A stretch of DNA of 64,000 bases from Methylocaldum sp002005105 (GTDB lineage: Bacteria > Pseudomonadota > Gammaproteobacteria > Methylococcales > Methylococcaceae): the NCBI RefSeq assembly GCF_051027545.1, contig NZ_CP194901.1, positions 1 to 64,000 on the forward strand. Reading direction: 5' to 3'. Both the position numbers and the translations under genes were made by a program. The notes beneath the pieces are model-generated. The model ran no database searches, was not told where the DNA came from, and saw only the letters and a list, made by a program, of their open reading frames with translations. Positions 25,541-34,000 of this stretch are shown piece by piece (within the stretch, counting starts at the first letter, position 1; every line of letters starts with the position of its first letter).

Positions 25541-26075
25541 AGGCCCGGCCGATGATCTGACGGTCGTACATGTAGCCCCAATAGCGGGAGTCGAAGCTCT
25601 TCGGGGTTGTCCCGGTCACCCAATAGGCGCGCGGCGGCACGGTCTCCTCGCGCCGGAACGCGGCTGGATCCTTCTGAAGCTTTTCCGAGTGGGGCAACCC
25701 CCGTGCGATCTCCGCGCCGTTCACCATCGTATGAAACTCATCCACGCGAACCCGATCGCCGCTGACGCCCGCCACACGCTTGACGATGGTGCGCCCGTCC
25801 TCGAAATAGGGCGCCATGCGCTCGGCGCGGAACGCGACCAGATCCCCGCGCCAGATGTCCCGATCGTAGGTGTCGATCAGAACGATCCTAGCGCCCTCGA
25901 GGCAGGTATCCTTTTGCGCGTCGATGCCAAGGCGGAACCGGTGCCCCAGGTAATACTCGGCCGCAAGAATCAGCGCGAGCAGCGGCAGCGCCCGTCCCAG
26001 GAAGGCGCGTAACGGCACGCGCCGGCGCGCGGGTGCGGTGTGAAGCGGTAAAGCGTCAGTTCGTTGGTCGAACAT
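25527..26075 (-). CDS. TrhF/TraF-type S26 signal peptidase-like protein
   Basis: A 182-residue membrane protein with one N-terminal transmembrane segment (ALPLLALILAAEYYLG). It has the S26 core: RGDLVAFRAERM, the Lys-bearing TIVKRVAGVSGDRV and the late FDSRYWGYMYDRQIIGRAYALF. The region where leader peptidases carry Ser reads DTCLEGARI, without Ser, as in some TrhF proteins, so the nucleophile may be Cys or the protein may not be a peptidase. A role in maturing the TraA pilin is plausible. It overlaps trbI by 20 bp and the next gene by 14 bp. Confidence 0.75.
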   Translation of the reverse strand: MFDQRTDALPLHTAPARRRVPLRAFLGRALPLLALILAAEYYLGHRFRLGIDAQKDTCLEGARIVLIDTYDRDIWRGDLVAFRAERMAPYFEDGRTIVKRVAGVSGDRVRVDEFHTMVNGAEIARGLPHSEKLQKDPAAFRREETVPPRAYWVTGTTPKSFDSRYWGYMYDRQIIGRAYALF

Positions 26076-26373
26076 ATAAGTCCTCCGGGGCGGCCAGAAC
26101 GGCGGTGGCGTCGATGATGAGGTAACCGGCGGCTTCCAGGCGCGAGGCTTGCTCGCGCAAGGCGGCGACGGTACGGTGAATCTCGGCTTCGGAAGCCGAC
26201 GGCGGAAGCGACTTGATGACGGCCGCGCGGTCGAGGACGAAAACCGGGGTGGTCAGCGCCAGGCGCTCCAGCGGTTCGGTGAGCGCCTGGCGCACGGTCA
26301 GGGTGCCGGCCAGCGCGCCGCACACGGCGGCGATCACGACCATCGCCAGCATCCAGGTAACCTTACGCGGCAT
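26056..26373 (-). CDS. trbI: TrbI-like type-F conjugation protein
   Basis: A 105-residue protein with one N-terminal transmembrane helix (WMLAMVVIAAVCGALAGTL) and a periplasmic part containing LTTPVFVLDRAAVIKSLP and a heptad-like RTVAALREQASRLEAAGYL, as in F TrbI. TrbI affects pilus outgrowth and retraction. It overlaps the 3' end of traC by 11 bp, which also supports the assignment. Confidence 0.65.
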   Translation of the reverse strand: MPRKVTWMLAMVVIAAVCGALAGTLTVRQALTEPLERLALTTPVFVLDRAAVIKSLPPSASEAEIHRTVAALREQASRLEAAGYLIIDATAVLAAPEDLYVRPTN

Positions 26374-28771
26374 GGGCGTGCTCCCGCGTGTCCCGCGCTT
26401 CGAGGACCCGGCGGATGGCGTCGTCGAGGTTCAGCCCCTGGCGCCGGTATTCGCGGAGCGCCTGCACGTCCTGCGGCTTGGTGGAGAACAGGATGCGCTT
26501 GAAGGGATCGACGATCAGCCGGCCAATGCCGGAGCCCATTTCGGTGAGAAAGAAGATCTCCGAATAGGCGCCCGGCAGCGTGTGCACCGTCTTCAGGAGT
26601 TCATAGCCGCCCTCGCTCAACGGCAGGCGGCGGTCCTGCCTCAATTGGTCGATGACCTCCGCCTTTTGACCCAAGAGGTACATGTTGGCCGAATTCTCGA
26701 CGATGGCCCGTCCCGCGGGATTCCGGTACAGGTCGTTGACGGACTGGGTGATGGTGATCGCGGCGCCGCCGTATTTCCGGAACCGCCGGTAGCCGTGCTC
26801 CATGAACTTGGAAACGTCCCCCTCGGTCAGGAGGTCCCAGGCCTCGTCGATGATGACGATCTTCGGCCGGGCGCGCTCGCCCAAGAACATCGTCTGCTGG
26901 ATCTGATAAATGAGCTGCAGGAGGACCACCTGCTGCAAGTGTTTCCGGCCCTTGAGCTCCTCCAGTTCCAGCACGGTGAAATCGTTCCGAAACCGGGCGG
27001 TGTTGGGTCCGTTGAAATAGCGGCCGTACTCGCCATGGGCCGTGAACGGGAACAGCTGCATCCCGATGTCGACGACGCGCTGGTCGGTCTCCGCGCAGAG
27101 ACGGTCCGCCACGTCGTCCACGCTCATCGCCCGGCCCTTTTCGGTCCAGAGATCCTTGAGCACGCGCTTGAGACTCGCGGTCTGGAAGTCGGTCAGCTTT
27201 TCGGTGGGCGCCGCCATCGCCGTGACGAGGCCCGCGACCATGTCCGCCTCTTCCGCCCAATTCTGGATGAGCGGGAACGGATTCAGGCCGATCACGGCCT
27301 CGTGCGTGAACTGGATGAAATCGCCGTCGAGCATTTCGGCCAGGTTCTCGTAGGACCGGCCGACGTCGATGACCCAGACCTGGGCGCCTTCGGCGAGATA
27401 ATTGGCGATGATCTCGTTGGTCAGGAACGACTTGCCCTTGCCCGATTCCGCAGCGATGCAGAGGTTGTAGTTGCCGGTGGTGTCGAACAGCGACACGCTC
27501 ATCTGCTCCCCGTTCCGGGAGATGAAATTGAGGGTGGGCGTCCCGGTGCCCTGCCAATCGCCGAACAGGGGCAAAAGCGGAATGGCGTGGCGGGTCGCCA
27601 GCGTCCGGTAGCGTTGGAGCGAAGCGATCGCCGCGCGCTCGGCGCCGAACGGCAGGCAGTTCAGAAACAACGGCAAGGCGAAATACTTGTCCTCCAGCAA
27701 TTGGAAGCCCAGCTCCCGAAAGTACACCCGCGCATTGGACACCGCCTGCGCCTCCTCGGCCTCATTGCAAAAGAGCGCGAGGCCGAAATAGGCGCGGATC
27801 GGCCGGTCGCCGTCGGCGAAGGCCTCGAACAGAATGTCGAAGTTTTGCTTCCGCTGTTGCAGCACCGGTAGAAACCGAGCGATCGGTGTCGCGGCCTGAT
27901 TGGTGATGAATTGGCGGACGCTCTCGAGCCGCGCGCGGGTGCTTTCCGCATCCGGATAGTGCAGCGTGACCGTGATCAGCACGTTTTGCCGGATGCCGCG
28001 CGTGCCCGACAGGAGGTCGCCCAAATAGCTCTTGGCGCCGCCGAAATACATCTGATCGGGGGTCCGTTTGACAGACAGCATCTTGACCCTTTTCCGCCCG
28101 AGCCAGAGACCCCGCTCGTCCGTGCGGAGGTCGGTGTCGTAGTCGAACAATTGATCGCGGATGAGTTGCCGGATATCGCACTCGGGGATGATCCGGTCCT
28201 TCCAGCCGGCCCGGTCGCCCCAATTGAGGATCGTCGAGAGCGTCCGGACGTAGAGATCGTTGCCGAGCGCCTCGGGTAGGAGGCCGATGGTCGCAAGCGA
28301 CTGTTCCGTCGCCATCCTGAGTTCCGCCGCGCGGGCCAGATCCTGCCGGCTCGGCCTGGGGGCCACGATGGGGAGCTTGACGGCGACGATCACCTGGGTG
28401 CGGCGAAGGCGCGCGCCGGACACCGTTTCCGGCGGGACCTCGGTTCCGTTCCGGAGAAACTCGACGGCGGCCTCGGTCATGGCCTGATAGGTCGCTTGCG
28501 TCTGCCGGAGACGGCGTGCCTTCATCACCGCGAGGGACTCCTCGATGTCGGGCGAGGTCCAGAGACTGACCTGGAGGAGCGTATCGGTGGGCCAATCCTG
28601 GTTCAGCAGAACATTGACGCGGGACGGCAGATTCGGGTCGGCGCCGGTCAGGGGCCGGCAGAGGAATCCGAAACTCAAGGACTGATCCGCGTGGAGAAAC
28701 AGTTTCTCGTCGGGATCGTAGGCCAGGGTGGTGAAGAGCTCATCCACCCGGTGGACTTTGGGAATTTTCAT
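26363..28771 (-). CDS. traC: TraC, VirB4-like ATPase of the type IV secretion system
   Basis: An 802-residue cytoplasmic ATPase that powers pilus assembly. Walker A is at about 441-449 (AAESGKGKS) and Walker B at 636-650 (PKIVIIDEAWDLL). The N-terminal TraC_F domain (SLSFGFLCRPLTGAD) is present and length matches F-type TraC. Its ATG overlaps the stop of the small PLMP-domain gene (ATGA), so its translation may depend on that gene. Confidence 0.93.
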   Translation of the reverse strand: MKIPKVHRVDELFTTLAYDPDEKLFLHADQSLSFGFLCRPLTGADPNLPSRVNVLLNQDWPTDTLLQVSLWTSPDIEESLAVMKARRLRQTQATYQAMTEAAVEFLRNGTEVPPETVSGARLRRTQVIVAVKLPIVAPRPSRQDLARAAELRMATEQSLATIGLLPEALGNDLYVRTLSTILNWGDRAGWKDRIIPECDIRQLIRDQLFDYDTDLRTDERGLWLGRKRVKMLSVKRTPDQMYFGGAKSYLGDLLSGTRGIRQNVLITVTLHYPDAESTRARLESVRQFITNQAATPIARFLPVLQQRKQNFDILFEAFADGDRPIRAYFGLALFCNEAEEAQAVSNARVYFRELGFQLLEDKYFALPLFLNCLPFGAERAAIASLQRYRTLATRHAIPLLPLFGDWQGTGTPTLNFISRNGEQMSVSLFDTTGNYNLCIAAESGKGKSFLTNEIIANYLAEGAQVWVIDVGRSYENLAEMLDGDFIQFTHEAVIGLNPFPLIQNWAEEADMVAGLVTAMAAPTEKLTDFQTASLKRVLKDLWTEKGRAMSVDDVADRLCAETDQRVVDIGMQLFPFTAHGEYGRYFNGPNTARFRNDFTVLELEELKGRKHLQQVVLLQLIYQIQQTMFLGERARPKIVIIDEAWDLLTEGDVSKFMEHGYRRFRKYGGAAITITQSVNDLYRNPAGRAIVENSANMYLLGQKAEVIDQLRQDRRLPLSEGGYELLKTVHTLPGAYSEIFFLTEMGSGIGRLIVDPFKRILFSTKPQDVQALREYRRQGLNLDDAIRRVLEARDTREHAHAA

Positions 28772-28953
28772 GGCGTCTCCGTTGGCATATGGTGGCCGTT
28801 GTCACGCGTGGACGGCGGCGATGTCAGCTGGATCGTATAGGGCTTGAGGGCAACCACCCTGGCCCGGTTTCCTTTCACCAACTGACGGGCACGCGCCGGA
28901 TGGCACGGCTTTAACGGCTGTCCGTTCCGGTCGATGACCTGTACCGTGGACAT
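28768..28953 (-). CDS. Stand-alone PLMP/RRXRR-domain protein
   Basis: A 61-residue basic protein (QVIDRNGQPLKPCHPARARQ, then GNRARVVALKPYTIQL). This is the N-terminal PLMP domain of IscB/RRXRR proteins (usually GKPLMPCHPARARKLL), but with nothing behind it: no RuvC or HNH. In IscB this domain contributes to RNA binding. It lies between traA and traC and its TGA overlaps the traC ATG, so it is part of the transfer operon rather than transposon debris. Function here is unknown; an RNA-binding or translational-coupling role for traC is inference. Confidence 0.7.
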   Translation of the reverse strand: MSTVQVIDRNGQPLKPCHPARARQLVKGNRARVVALKPYTIQLTSPPSTRDNGHHMPTETP

Positions 28954-29041
28954 ACGATTCGATCCTGTCGCGTTCTCGAAGGGCCCGGCGCACGCTCAAG
29001 CGCGCGCCGGAGCCGTTTTCAGCAATGCACCTCCTGACGGT

Positions 29042-29473
29042 TTAAATGACCGCCGTCACGATGTTGTCGATGATAGTCGGGGTCGCGAACAGGCCGACGC
29101 CGCTCGCCACGCCCATGACGAATCCCATGATGCTGCCGCGAACCACCCCGGCCACCAGACCGACGATGACGAAGCAGATCGCGATGACCCGGCCGAGAAT
29201 GCCGGAGACCCAGCCGGTCAGAGTGGCGTAGATGTCGTTGAACTCGGCGCCGCCGGCCCCGGCCATGGCCTCGGGCGCGAGGAGGACGAGGAACGGGGCG
29301 ACGAGGGTCAGTAGCGCCACCGTGGTCGTGTGTCGCCGAGGCGGCGTGGCGCTCGGCCGGAACCCCTGGATCGGGTCGCGAACCGTTTTGGGCTTGGATC
29401 CTCCGAACAGCTTCCCGATCCAGCCCGACACCTTCTTTCGAATGCACAGCATTCGATTGCACATGACGTTCAT
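29042..29473 (-). CDS. traA: TraA, F-type pilin precursor
   Basis: A 143-residue precursor with an unusually long leader of 71 residues that ends in a hydrophobic segment and an AMA cleavage site (LLAPEAMA, then GAGGAEF). The mature pilin would be ~72 residues with two hydrophobic helices (IAICFVIVGLVAGVV and GFVMGVASGVGLFA), the hallmark of F-like pilins. The start at 29473 has SD GGAG at 7 bp; other Mets at residues 4 and 8 are possible. It has its own structured leader, fitting its need for high, separately tuned expression. Confidence 0.85.
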   Translation of the reverse strand: MNVMCNRMLCIRKKVSGWIGKLFGGSKPKTVRDPIQGFRPSATPPRRHTTTVALLTLVAPFLVLLAPEAMAGAGGAEFNDIYATLTGWVSGILGRVIAICFVIVGLVAGVVRGSIMGFVMGVASGVGLFATPTIIDNIVTAVI

Positions 29474-29537
29474 AAGTAACTCCGTGGATATCGAAAGGCG
29501 GTTGCCCGCCGATCCTCGGGAATCGCTTCCCGGTCGG
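29474..29537 (-). promoter_or_regulatory. Structured leader, copy 8 (traA)
   Basis: Nested hairpin with outer CCGA/TCGG and inner CGGGAA/TTCCCG around loop GCGA (29537-29509), followed by a GGCGG-GCAA-CCGCC hairpin at 29510-29497. It resembles the seven leaders of the accessory cluster in hairpin I, but a clear SD-masking arm was not found. Confidence 0.5.
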
Positions 29538-29609
29538 TGAGGCGGTTGCCCGCCGGTCCTCGGAGCGTGTGTGACCCCGGTGGCTTGCGCGGTTGCCCGC
29601 AGGCCTCGG
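29497..29609 (-). repeat. Three GNRA-tetraloop hairpins upstream of traA
   Basis: In the mRNA sense GGCGG-GCAA-CCGCC occurs at 29510-29497 and 29554-29541, and GCGG-GCAA-CCGC at 29599-29588, each followed or preceded by a TCCTCGG/CCTCGG-like complement. Periods are 44 and 47 bp. They fill the traV-traA gap and could stabilise or process the pilin mRNA. Confidence 0.7.
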
Positions 29610-29661
29610 CCCCCCGGTTCAGGTCACTTAAACCCTGAACCGAGGCGCTGGTGTTGTTCGC

Positions 29662-30168
29662 CTAGTCGTCGTCGGTATCGGCCGAAGGTACGAAGACGCC
29701 GGTGCCCGCCGCAGATTTTCGCGGCGACGTTTCCGTCGGGCGCTGTTCGACCTGAAGGGGAGCCAGCGACGGCGCGACCGCCGGCGCCGCCGGGCCGATC
29801 ATCCAGCGGCGCGACTCGAGTTCCGTGTAGATGTAGCTCGACACCATCAGATCGCCCTCGGCGTCCTCCCACGGAGCGATCCAGACCCGCATGACGCGGG
29901 ACGGGGTCCGGATCGGCGTCGGGTCGTCGATCTTCGGGTACGGAGCCCGCGCCCATCGCGCCGGAGCCACGTCGGCGGGCGCGGCACGCACTTCCTTTCC
30001 TTTCTTTCGGGCATCGGCCGATGACGGCGGCGAAACCGAATGGTTCGAGGCCTTATAGGCGTCGGTGGTGGACAGACAGACGGGATCGTTCGGCATGCCC
30101 TTGCAGCCATACTTGGCGGCGCAACCGCTCAGCGCCACCGCGATGGCGACGAGTGCGAGCCGTCTCAT
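29662..30168 (-). CDS. traV: TraV, outer-membrane lipoprotein of the T4SS core
   Basis: A 168-residue lipoprotein with lipobox ALSGC (residues 12-16) and the TraV signature CAAKYGCKGMPNDPVC. A Pro-rich linker and the segment TPIRTPSRVMRVWIAPWEDA follow, typical of TraV/VirB7-like subunits that anchor TraK to the outer membrane. Its ATG overlaps the dsbC stop (ATGA). Confidence 0.88.
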   Translation of the reverse strand: MRRLALVAIAVALSGCAAKYGCKGMPNDPVCLSTTDAYKASNHSVSPPSSADARKKGKEVRAAPADVAPARWARAPYPKIDDPTPIRTPSRVMRVWIAPWEDAEGDLMVSSYIYTELESRRWMIGPAAPAVAPSLAPLQVEQRPTETSPRKSAAGTGVFVPSADTDDD

Positions 30169-30965
30169 GAGCGGCCCCCTTTGACGTTCGGTAAGGCCCG
30201 TTCAACGCGCGCGGCCGCCTCCCCGGCCAGCCAACCGGCCAGGTCGTCCGGCGCTCCCTTGAACGTGCGCCCGTCCGGCGCGATCAGGAACGGTACCGCG
30301 TCGATCCCGAACAGGTGCGCCGTTACCAATGCTTTCTGCATCGGCGTGCGATCGCAGTCCGGGCCTACCTCGGCCGGAATCCCGTCGTAGCGCTGATGCA
30401 TCAGCGCATCGCGTGCCTGATCCCTGGCCCCGGTTTGCAGGAGGCAACCGAGTCTGACCACCAGGCTTTGCGATTCCGCCCCCAGGACCGGCACGGAAAC
30501 CAGCTGGAACGTGTAACGGTCCATGAGGGCCTCCATCTGATGCTGCACCTTGGCGCAGTACGGGCAGCGCGGATCGACGAACACCACCGCCTGTTCCCGG
30601 CCGGTGCCGTAGGTCACGGGTCCCAGATCGTCGAGCTTCAGTTTCATCCGGGCGAGATCGATGCGGTTCGCGATCCGGTCCACATCCTCCAGGGTCTCGA
30701 TCTTGACCTGGTTCCACACGTCGGTGACGGTGCCTTGGAACACGAACCGGCCGTTCGGCGACAGAAAGAACGTCCGGTCGCCGGATTTGACCATCTGGAG
30801 CCCCGAGATGGGCAACGCCTTCAGGCCGTCGATCTTGACATTCAGGAGGTCCACCGCCGGCAAGGCCGCCGTCATCGGCAGACCGTCGCCGGCGGCCGCC
30901 GGCCCGCTCAGAGCGCCGAGCACCGGAAGAAGAGACAGGGTCGATCGGAGGGATGTCGAAGTCAT
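30165..30965 (-). CDS. dsbC: DsbC-like periplasmic disulfide isomerase
   Basis: A 266-residue exported protein with signal peptide ending GPAAAG, an N-terminal dimerisation-like domain and a thioredoxin fold with active site CPYC (VVFVDPRCPYCAKVQ). SXT and IncA/C transfer operons carry dsbC at the same place. Likely clients are Cys-rich TraN, TraU and TraV. The start at 30965 (MTSTSLRS) has SD GAGGA at 7 bp. Confidence 0.9.
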   Translation of the reverse strand: MTSTSLRSTLSLLPVLGALSGPAAAGDGLPMTAALPAVDLLNVKIDGLKALPISGLQMVKSGDRTFFLSPNGRFVFQGTVTDVWNQVKIETLEDVDRIANRIDLARMKLKLDDLGPVTYGTGREQAVVFVDPRCPYCAKVQHQMEALMDRYTFQLVSVPVLGAESQSLVVRLGCLLQTGARDQARDALMHQRYDGIPAEVGPDCDRTPMQKALVTAHLFGIDAVPFLIAPDGRTFKGAPDDLAGWLAGEAAARVERALPNVKGGRS

Positions 30966-31149
30966 GAGCAAATCCTCGTTGTTGGCGTCAGATTAACGGG
31001 TTGCGGCTGTCCCGGCGCTGCAAAAAATGGCCAAAACACGCACTTTGGTTCGGCAATTCGGCACCCAAAACCATACGGTACAGATGAATGTCCCCTTCGG
31101 CCGGTGTGCCGCAGTGCATGCGCAGCATCCGTGCGACGGCTGCCGAATA

Positions 31150-31725
31150 TTAGTTCCTGAAGCCGAAGCGGAACCCCATGATGGCCGTCATGGGGATGAC
31201 TATTACCGACACCGCGACGGCAGCGTCTAGAAGCGAGCGCATAGCCGAGGCGATCGTGGCCGGATCGGCTTTGTGAACCTCCCGCACGATCTCGACGGAC
31301 GATTCCGGTGGGGAAAGCGCCGTGCCGGCTGCCATCCAGAACGCCAGACCAGGCACCACGATGACCAGCTTGCCGAGCGCGACCAAGACCATGTGACCGA
31401 AGTTAAGCAACTGCGCCACCGCGTTTCGGTAGTCTCGGAAAGCGGACCGCTGCATCGCGGCGTACTGCGCATCGGTCACGGTGCCGATCTTCACGCCGTT
31501 CATCAACACGTCCCAGGTCAGGGTGTTGCCGGCGGCAATGCGTCGGGCATAGACCGCGCTCTGCTGATCCAGCCAATAGTTGAGGCCCACGCTGGCCGCC
31601 GCCGTCAATGCTGAGATGGTCAACAGATCCAGCCACCCGCGATCAGCCCTCCAAAAAAACGAGAACATCAGAACGGCGACGACCGCTAGCATGGTGGTCA
31701 GCGCCCAGCGTTTGAAGTTGTACAT
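31150..31725 (-). CDS. Hypothetical inner-membrane protein in the tra operon
   Basis: A 191-residue protein with about four hydrophobic helices: two near the N-terminus (LTTMLAVVAVLMFSFFW and LLTISALTAAASVGLNYW), one at ~115-140 (MVLVALGKLVIVVPGLAFWM) and one near the C-terminus (AAVAVSVIVIPMTAIMGFRFG). No family recognised. It sits between traB and dsbC, where SXT-type operons usually have none, so it may be a lineage-specific insertion, for example entry exclusion or a channel accessory. Confidence 0.6.
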   Translation of the reverse strand: MYNFKRWALTTMLAVVAVLMFSFFWRADRGWLDLLTISALTAAASVGLNYWLDQQSAVYARRIAAGNTLTWDVLMNGVKIGTVTDAQYAAMQRSAFRDYRNAVAQLLNFGHMVLVALGKLVIVVPGLAFWMAAGTALSPPESSVEIVREVHKADPATIASAMRSLLDAAVAVSVIVIPMTAIMGFRFGFRN

Positions 31726-31784
31726 GCATGGATACTCCGTGTTTGTTTAGCCAAAACGGCTTTCGGGGTCGGCGGCGACTCAAC

Positions 31785-33095
31785 TCAATGATTCAGCTTC
31801 AAAGTCGTGCCTTTCTGCACGATGAAGCTGACCTTGCGGCTAGCGTCGACCTCGATGACCGGAAACAGGTTCTCGGCCAGATCCATGTAGTAGTGCGCCA
31901 GCCGGTCCATCGCGTAGCCCGCGCCCCGGAGCGCCCCGCCTTCCATCGCCTGCTGGCTGAAGGCGCGCTGGAACGGGGCGGCGCCCCCGGCCAAACCCGC
32001 GCCCCCGGTCAAAATGACCGGGATCTGATTGCGGCCGAAGGCGTCGGAAAAGCCCCTCAGGAATCCCGCGGCCAGGGCGTTGGCCAGAAGCTGGCCGCGC
32101 TTTTCGACTACGCGCCCGCGGATGCCGGTCTTGCCGTCCTCGCCGGTGGCGTAGGCGTCGAGCGGCACTTCGATCACGCCGCCGTCGTCGCGGACGCAGG
32201 AAAAGGTTTCGCTCCGGATGTAGGCGCGCTCGGCGCTGAGGTCGCCGTAGCCCGCCGACACCAGAAAGCACTCCCGAACGTCGGCCCGGAAGCGGTTCGG
32301 CAGAATGGCCTCCTGCTTCACCCGTACCAGAACCGGCATCGGCTGCTTCTGCGCCTTCCGTCCGGTCGGCGCATCCATGCCGTTGAGGAGCACGCCGCTC
32401 AGAATGCTGCCGGCGGGGATGAACACCGGCGGATGCTGAACGGAGGGCGTCGGCAGGGCGTTGGAGGCGGTCGCTAGGGTATCGTCCTTGATCACCCGGA
32501 TCTGGAGCGGCGCGGCCGGCGCATTCTGGGCCGGCCGTCCGGTGGACGCCCCGGCGCCGTACGCGGGTCCCGCCGGCGCGCGCGACGCCTGCTCGAACAC
32601 GGCATTGAGATCGTCGCGATCGCCCGGACCCCGGCTCGGACGGGCCGGCCGCTGGGGCCGTTTTTCCGAAGCCGTGCCTTCGGCGCTTCCCGGCGGGTTG
32701 CGGAGGGCATCGACCTCGGCGGCGAGCGCTTTCATCCGCTCTTCATAGGCTTGGCGCTCCGCGGTCGTGTAGCGCTTGAACCGCTCCTCGTCGGACAGAC
32801 GCTGGGATTTCTGCTGCTCCTCGATGGTCTGGAGTTTTTGGCGGAATTCCGCAAACTGCCGCGACTGCTCCCGCAACTGCGCGGCCAGCCCGTCGAGGCC
32901 CAGGGCGCGGGGATCGGTGTCGGTGAGGATATGCTTGACCACCGCCTGTTTGTTGACCGGCTGGGCCACCTCGGGCGCCAGCAGGGCGAGTCCCACCACA
33001 CCGGCCAGCCCGGCGGAAGCGAACCCCGCGACCGAAAGGTTGCGTTTGGCCGTAGGCGTCAAGGCCGCCCACCAACTCCGCACGACGCCGTTCAT
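31785..33095 (-). CDS. traB: TraB, VirB10-like T4SS core protein
   Basis: A 436-residue protein with one N-terminal transmembrane helix (VAGFASAGLAGVVGLALLAP), a coiled-coil/Pro-rich linker (about 65-180) and the TrbI/VirB10 beta-barrel domain (FIPAGSILSGVLLNGMDAPT, VRECFLVSAGYGDLSAERAY). It spans both membranes and senses TraD/TraC energy. ATG overlaps the traK stop; SD GGAG at 7 bp. Confidence 0.9.
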   Translation of the reverse strand: MNGVVRSWWAALTPTAKRNLSVAGFASAGLAGVVGLALLAPEVAQPVNKQAVVKHILTDTDPRALGLDGLAAQLREQSRQFAEFRQKLQTIEEQQKSQRLSDEERFKRYTTAERQAYEERMKALAAEVDALRNPPGSAEGTASEKRPQRPARPSRGPGDRDDLNAVFEQASRAPAGPAYGAGASTGRPAQNAPAAPLQIRVIKDDTLATASNALPTPSVQHPPVFIPAGSILSGVLLNGMDAPTGRKAQKQPMPVLVRVKQEAILPNRFRADVRECFLVSAGYGDLSAERAYIRSETFSCVRDDGGVIEVPLDAYATGEDGKTGIRGRVVEKRGQLLANALAAGFLRGFSDAFGRNQIPVILTGGAGLAGGAAPFQRAFSQQAMEGGALRGAGYAMDRLAHYYMDLAENLFPVIEVDASRKVSFIVQKGTTLKLNH

Positions 33096-34000
33096 TGGTG
33101 GGCTCCGTCCGTCAGCAGAGAGGGCCGCGCCGTGGTTTCCTCATCGGGTGCCCGCCGTCGCGCGATATACAGTTCGGTGGCCTCACCGGGCGCGAGGACC
33201 ACCTTGGGCCAGGCAGCCACCGCCAGAACGTCGCCGTCGAGATCGGCGCATGTCCGCTCGTCGATCTCGATCGTTTCGCGTCCGCCGTTGGTGGCGACGC
33301 CGACCAGGATCACCATATCGTGGCCTTCCAGGGCCTGCCCGGTACGGGTCGTGAGCGCCGGCTGGCCGCACCGGATCGCTTCCGAGAGGTCCGGCTCCCG
33401 CAGGTCGAAGCCGCGCGGCGTCCGTTGCAGCCCCAGTTCGCGAAAGATCGCTTTCAGCTGGGCCACATACGCCGGCTGATCGGGTCCTGCTGGCCCGACC
33501 CCGGATTGCGCTTGGCGCTGCAGCTTGCCCAGCTTCTTGTACGATGCCGGGGCGAGGCTGAGACGGATTTCCCGGGCGGGGATCCGTTTCGGGATCAGGG
33601 TCAGCGACAGCGCGAAATCCTGGTTGTCGCCCGGCGTCAGATAGAGGGTCACCGGCGCCTCGTCGGCGGGCGCGACATACACGATCCGGCCCTTGGTCTG
33701 GGTCTGCGCCGTGCTGACGGTCGTCACCACCGGGTGCTCGAACGGCGTGACGATCCGGTTCAGATGGCCGAGCGCGACCGGCAGCAATTCATTGACGCCG
33801 GGCGACACTAGCACGGTCTCCGGCGTCAGCGTCGCCGTGTCAGCGTCCCCGGCATGGCCGACGGCGTCTTGCAGCGCCCTTGCCGATACCGGCAGGAGCT
33901 CCACCGCCTGGGCGGGGTCCGGTTCGGCGCGGAGCGGCAGGGACAGGCTCGCCAGGAGGGCGAACGCGAGGCGGTTTAGGTTTCGCGTCTTGGCGCTCAT
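33092..34000 (-). CDS. traK: TraK, VirB9-like secretin of the T4SS core
   Basis: A 302-residue exported protein with signal peptide (FALLASLSLPLRA) and the TraK beta domains (LVSPGVNELLPVALGHLNRI, VTLYLTPGDNQDFALSLTLI). TraK forms the outer-membrane ring with TraV and TraB. Overlaps traE and traB by ATGA. Confidence 0.88.
   Translation of the reverse strand: MSAKTRNLNRLAFALLASLSLPLRAEPDPAQAVELLPVSARALQDAVGHAGDADTATLTPETVLVSPGVNELLPVALGHLNRIVTPFEHPVVTTVSTAQTQTKGRIVYVAPADEAPVTLYLTPGDNQDFALSLTLIPKRIPAREIRLSLAPASYKKLGKLQRQAQSGVGPAGPDQPAYVAQLKAIFRELGLQRTPRGFDLREPDLSEAIRCGQPALTTRTGQALEGHDMVILVGVATNGGRETIEIDERTCADLDGDVLAVAAWPKVVLAPGEATELYIARRRAPDEETTARPSLLTDGAHQ

Noticed and set aside
26213..27871. 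552-codon plus-strand frame opposite traC
   Set aside because: Antisense shadow of the conserved VirB4-like ATPase gene.
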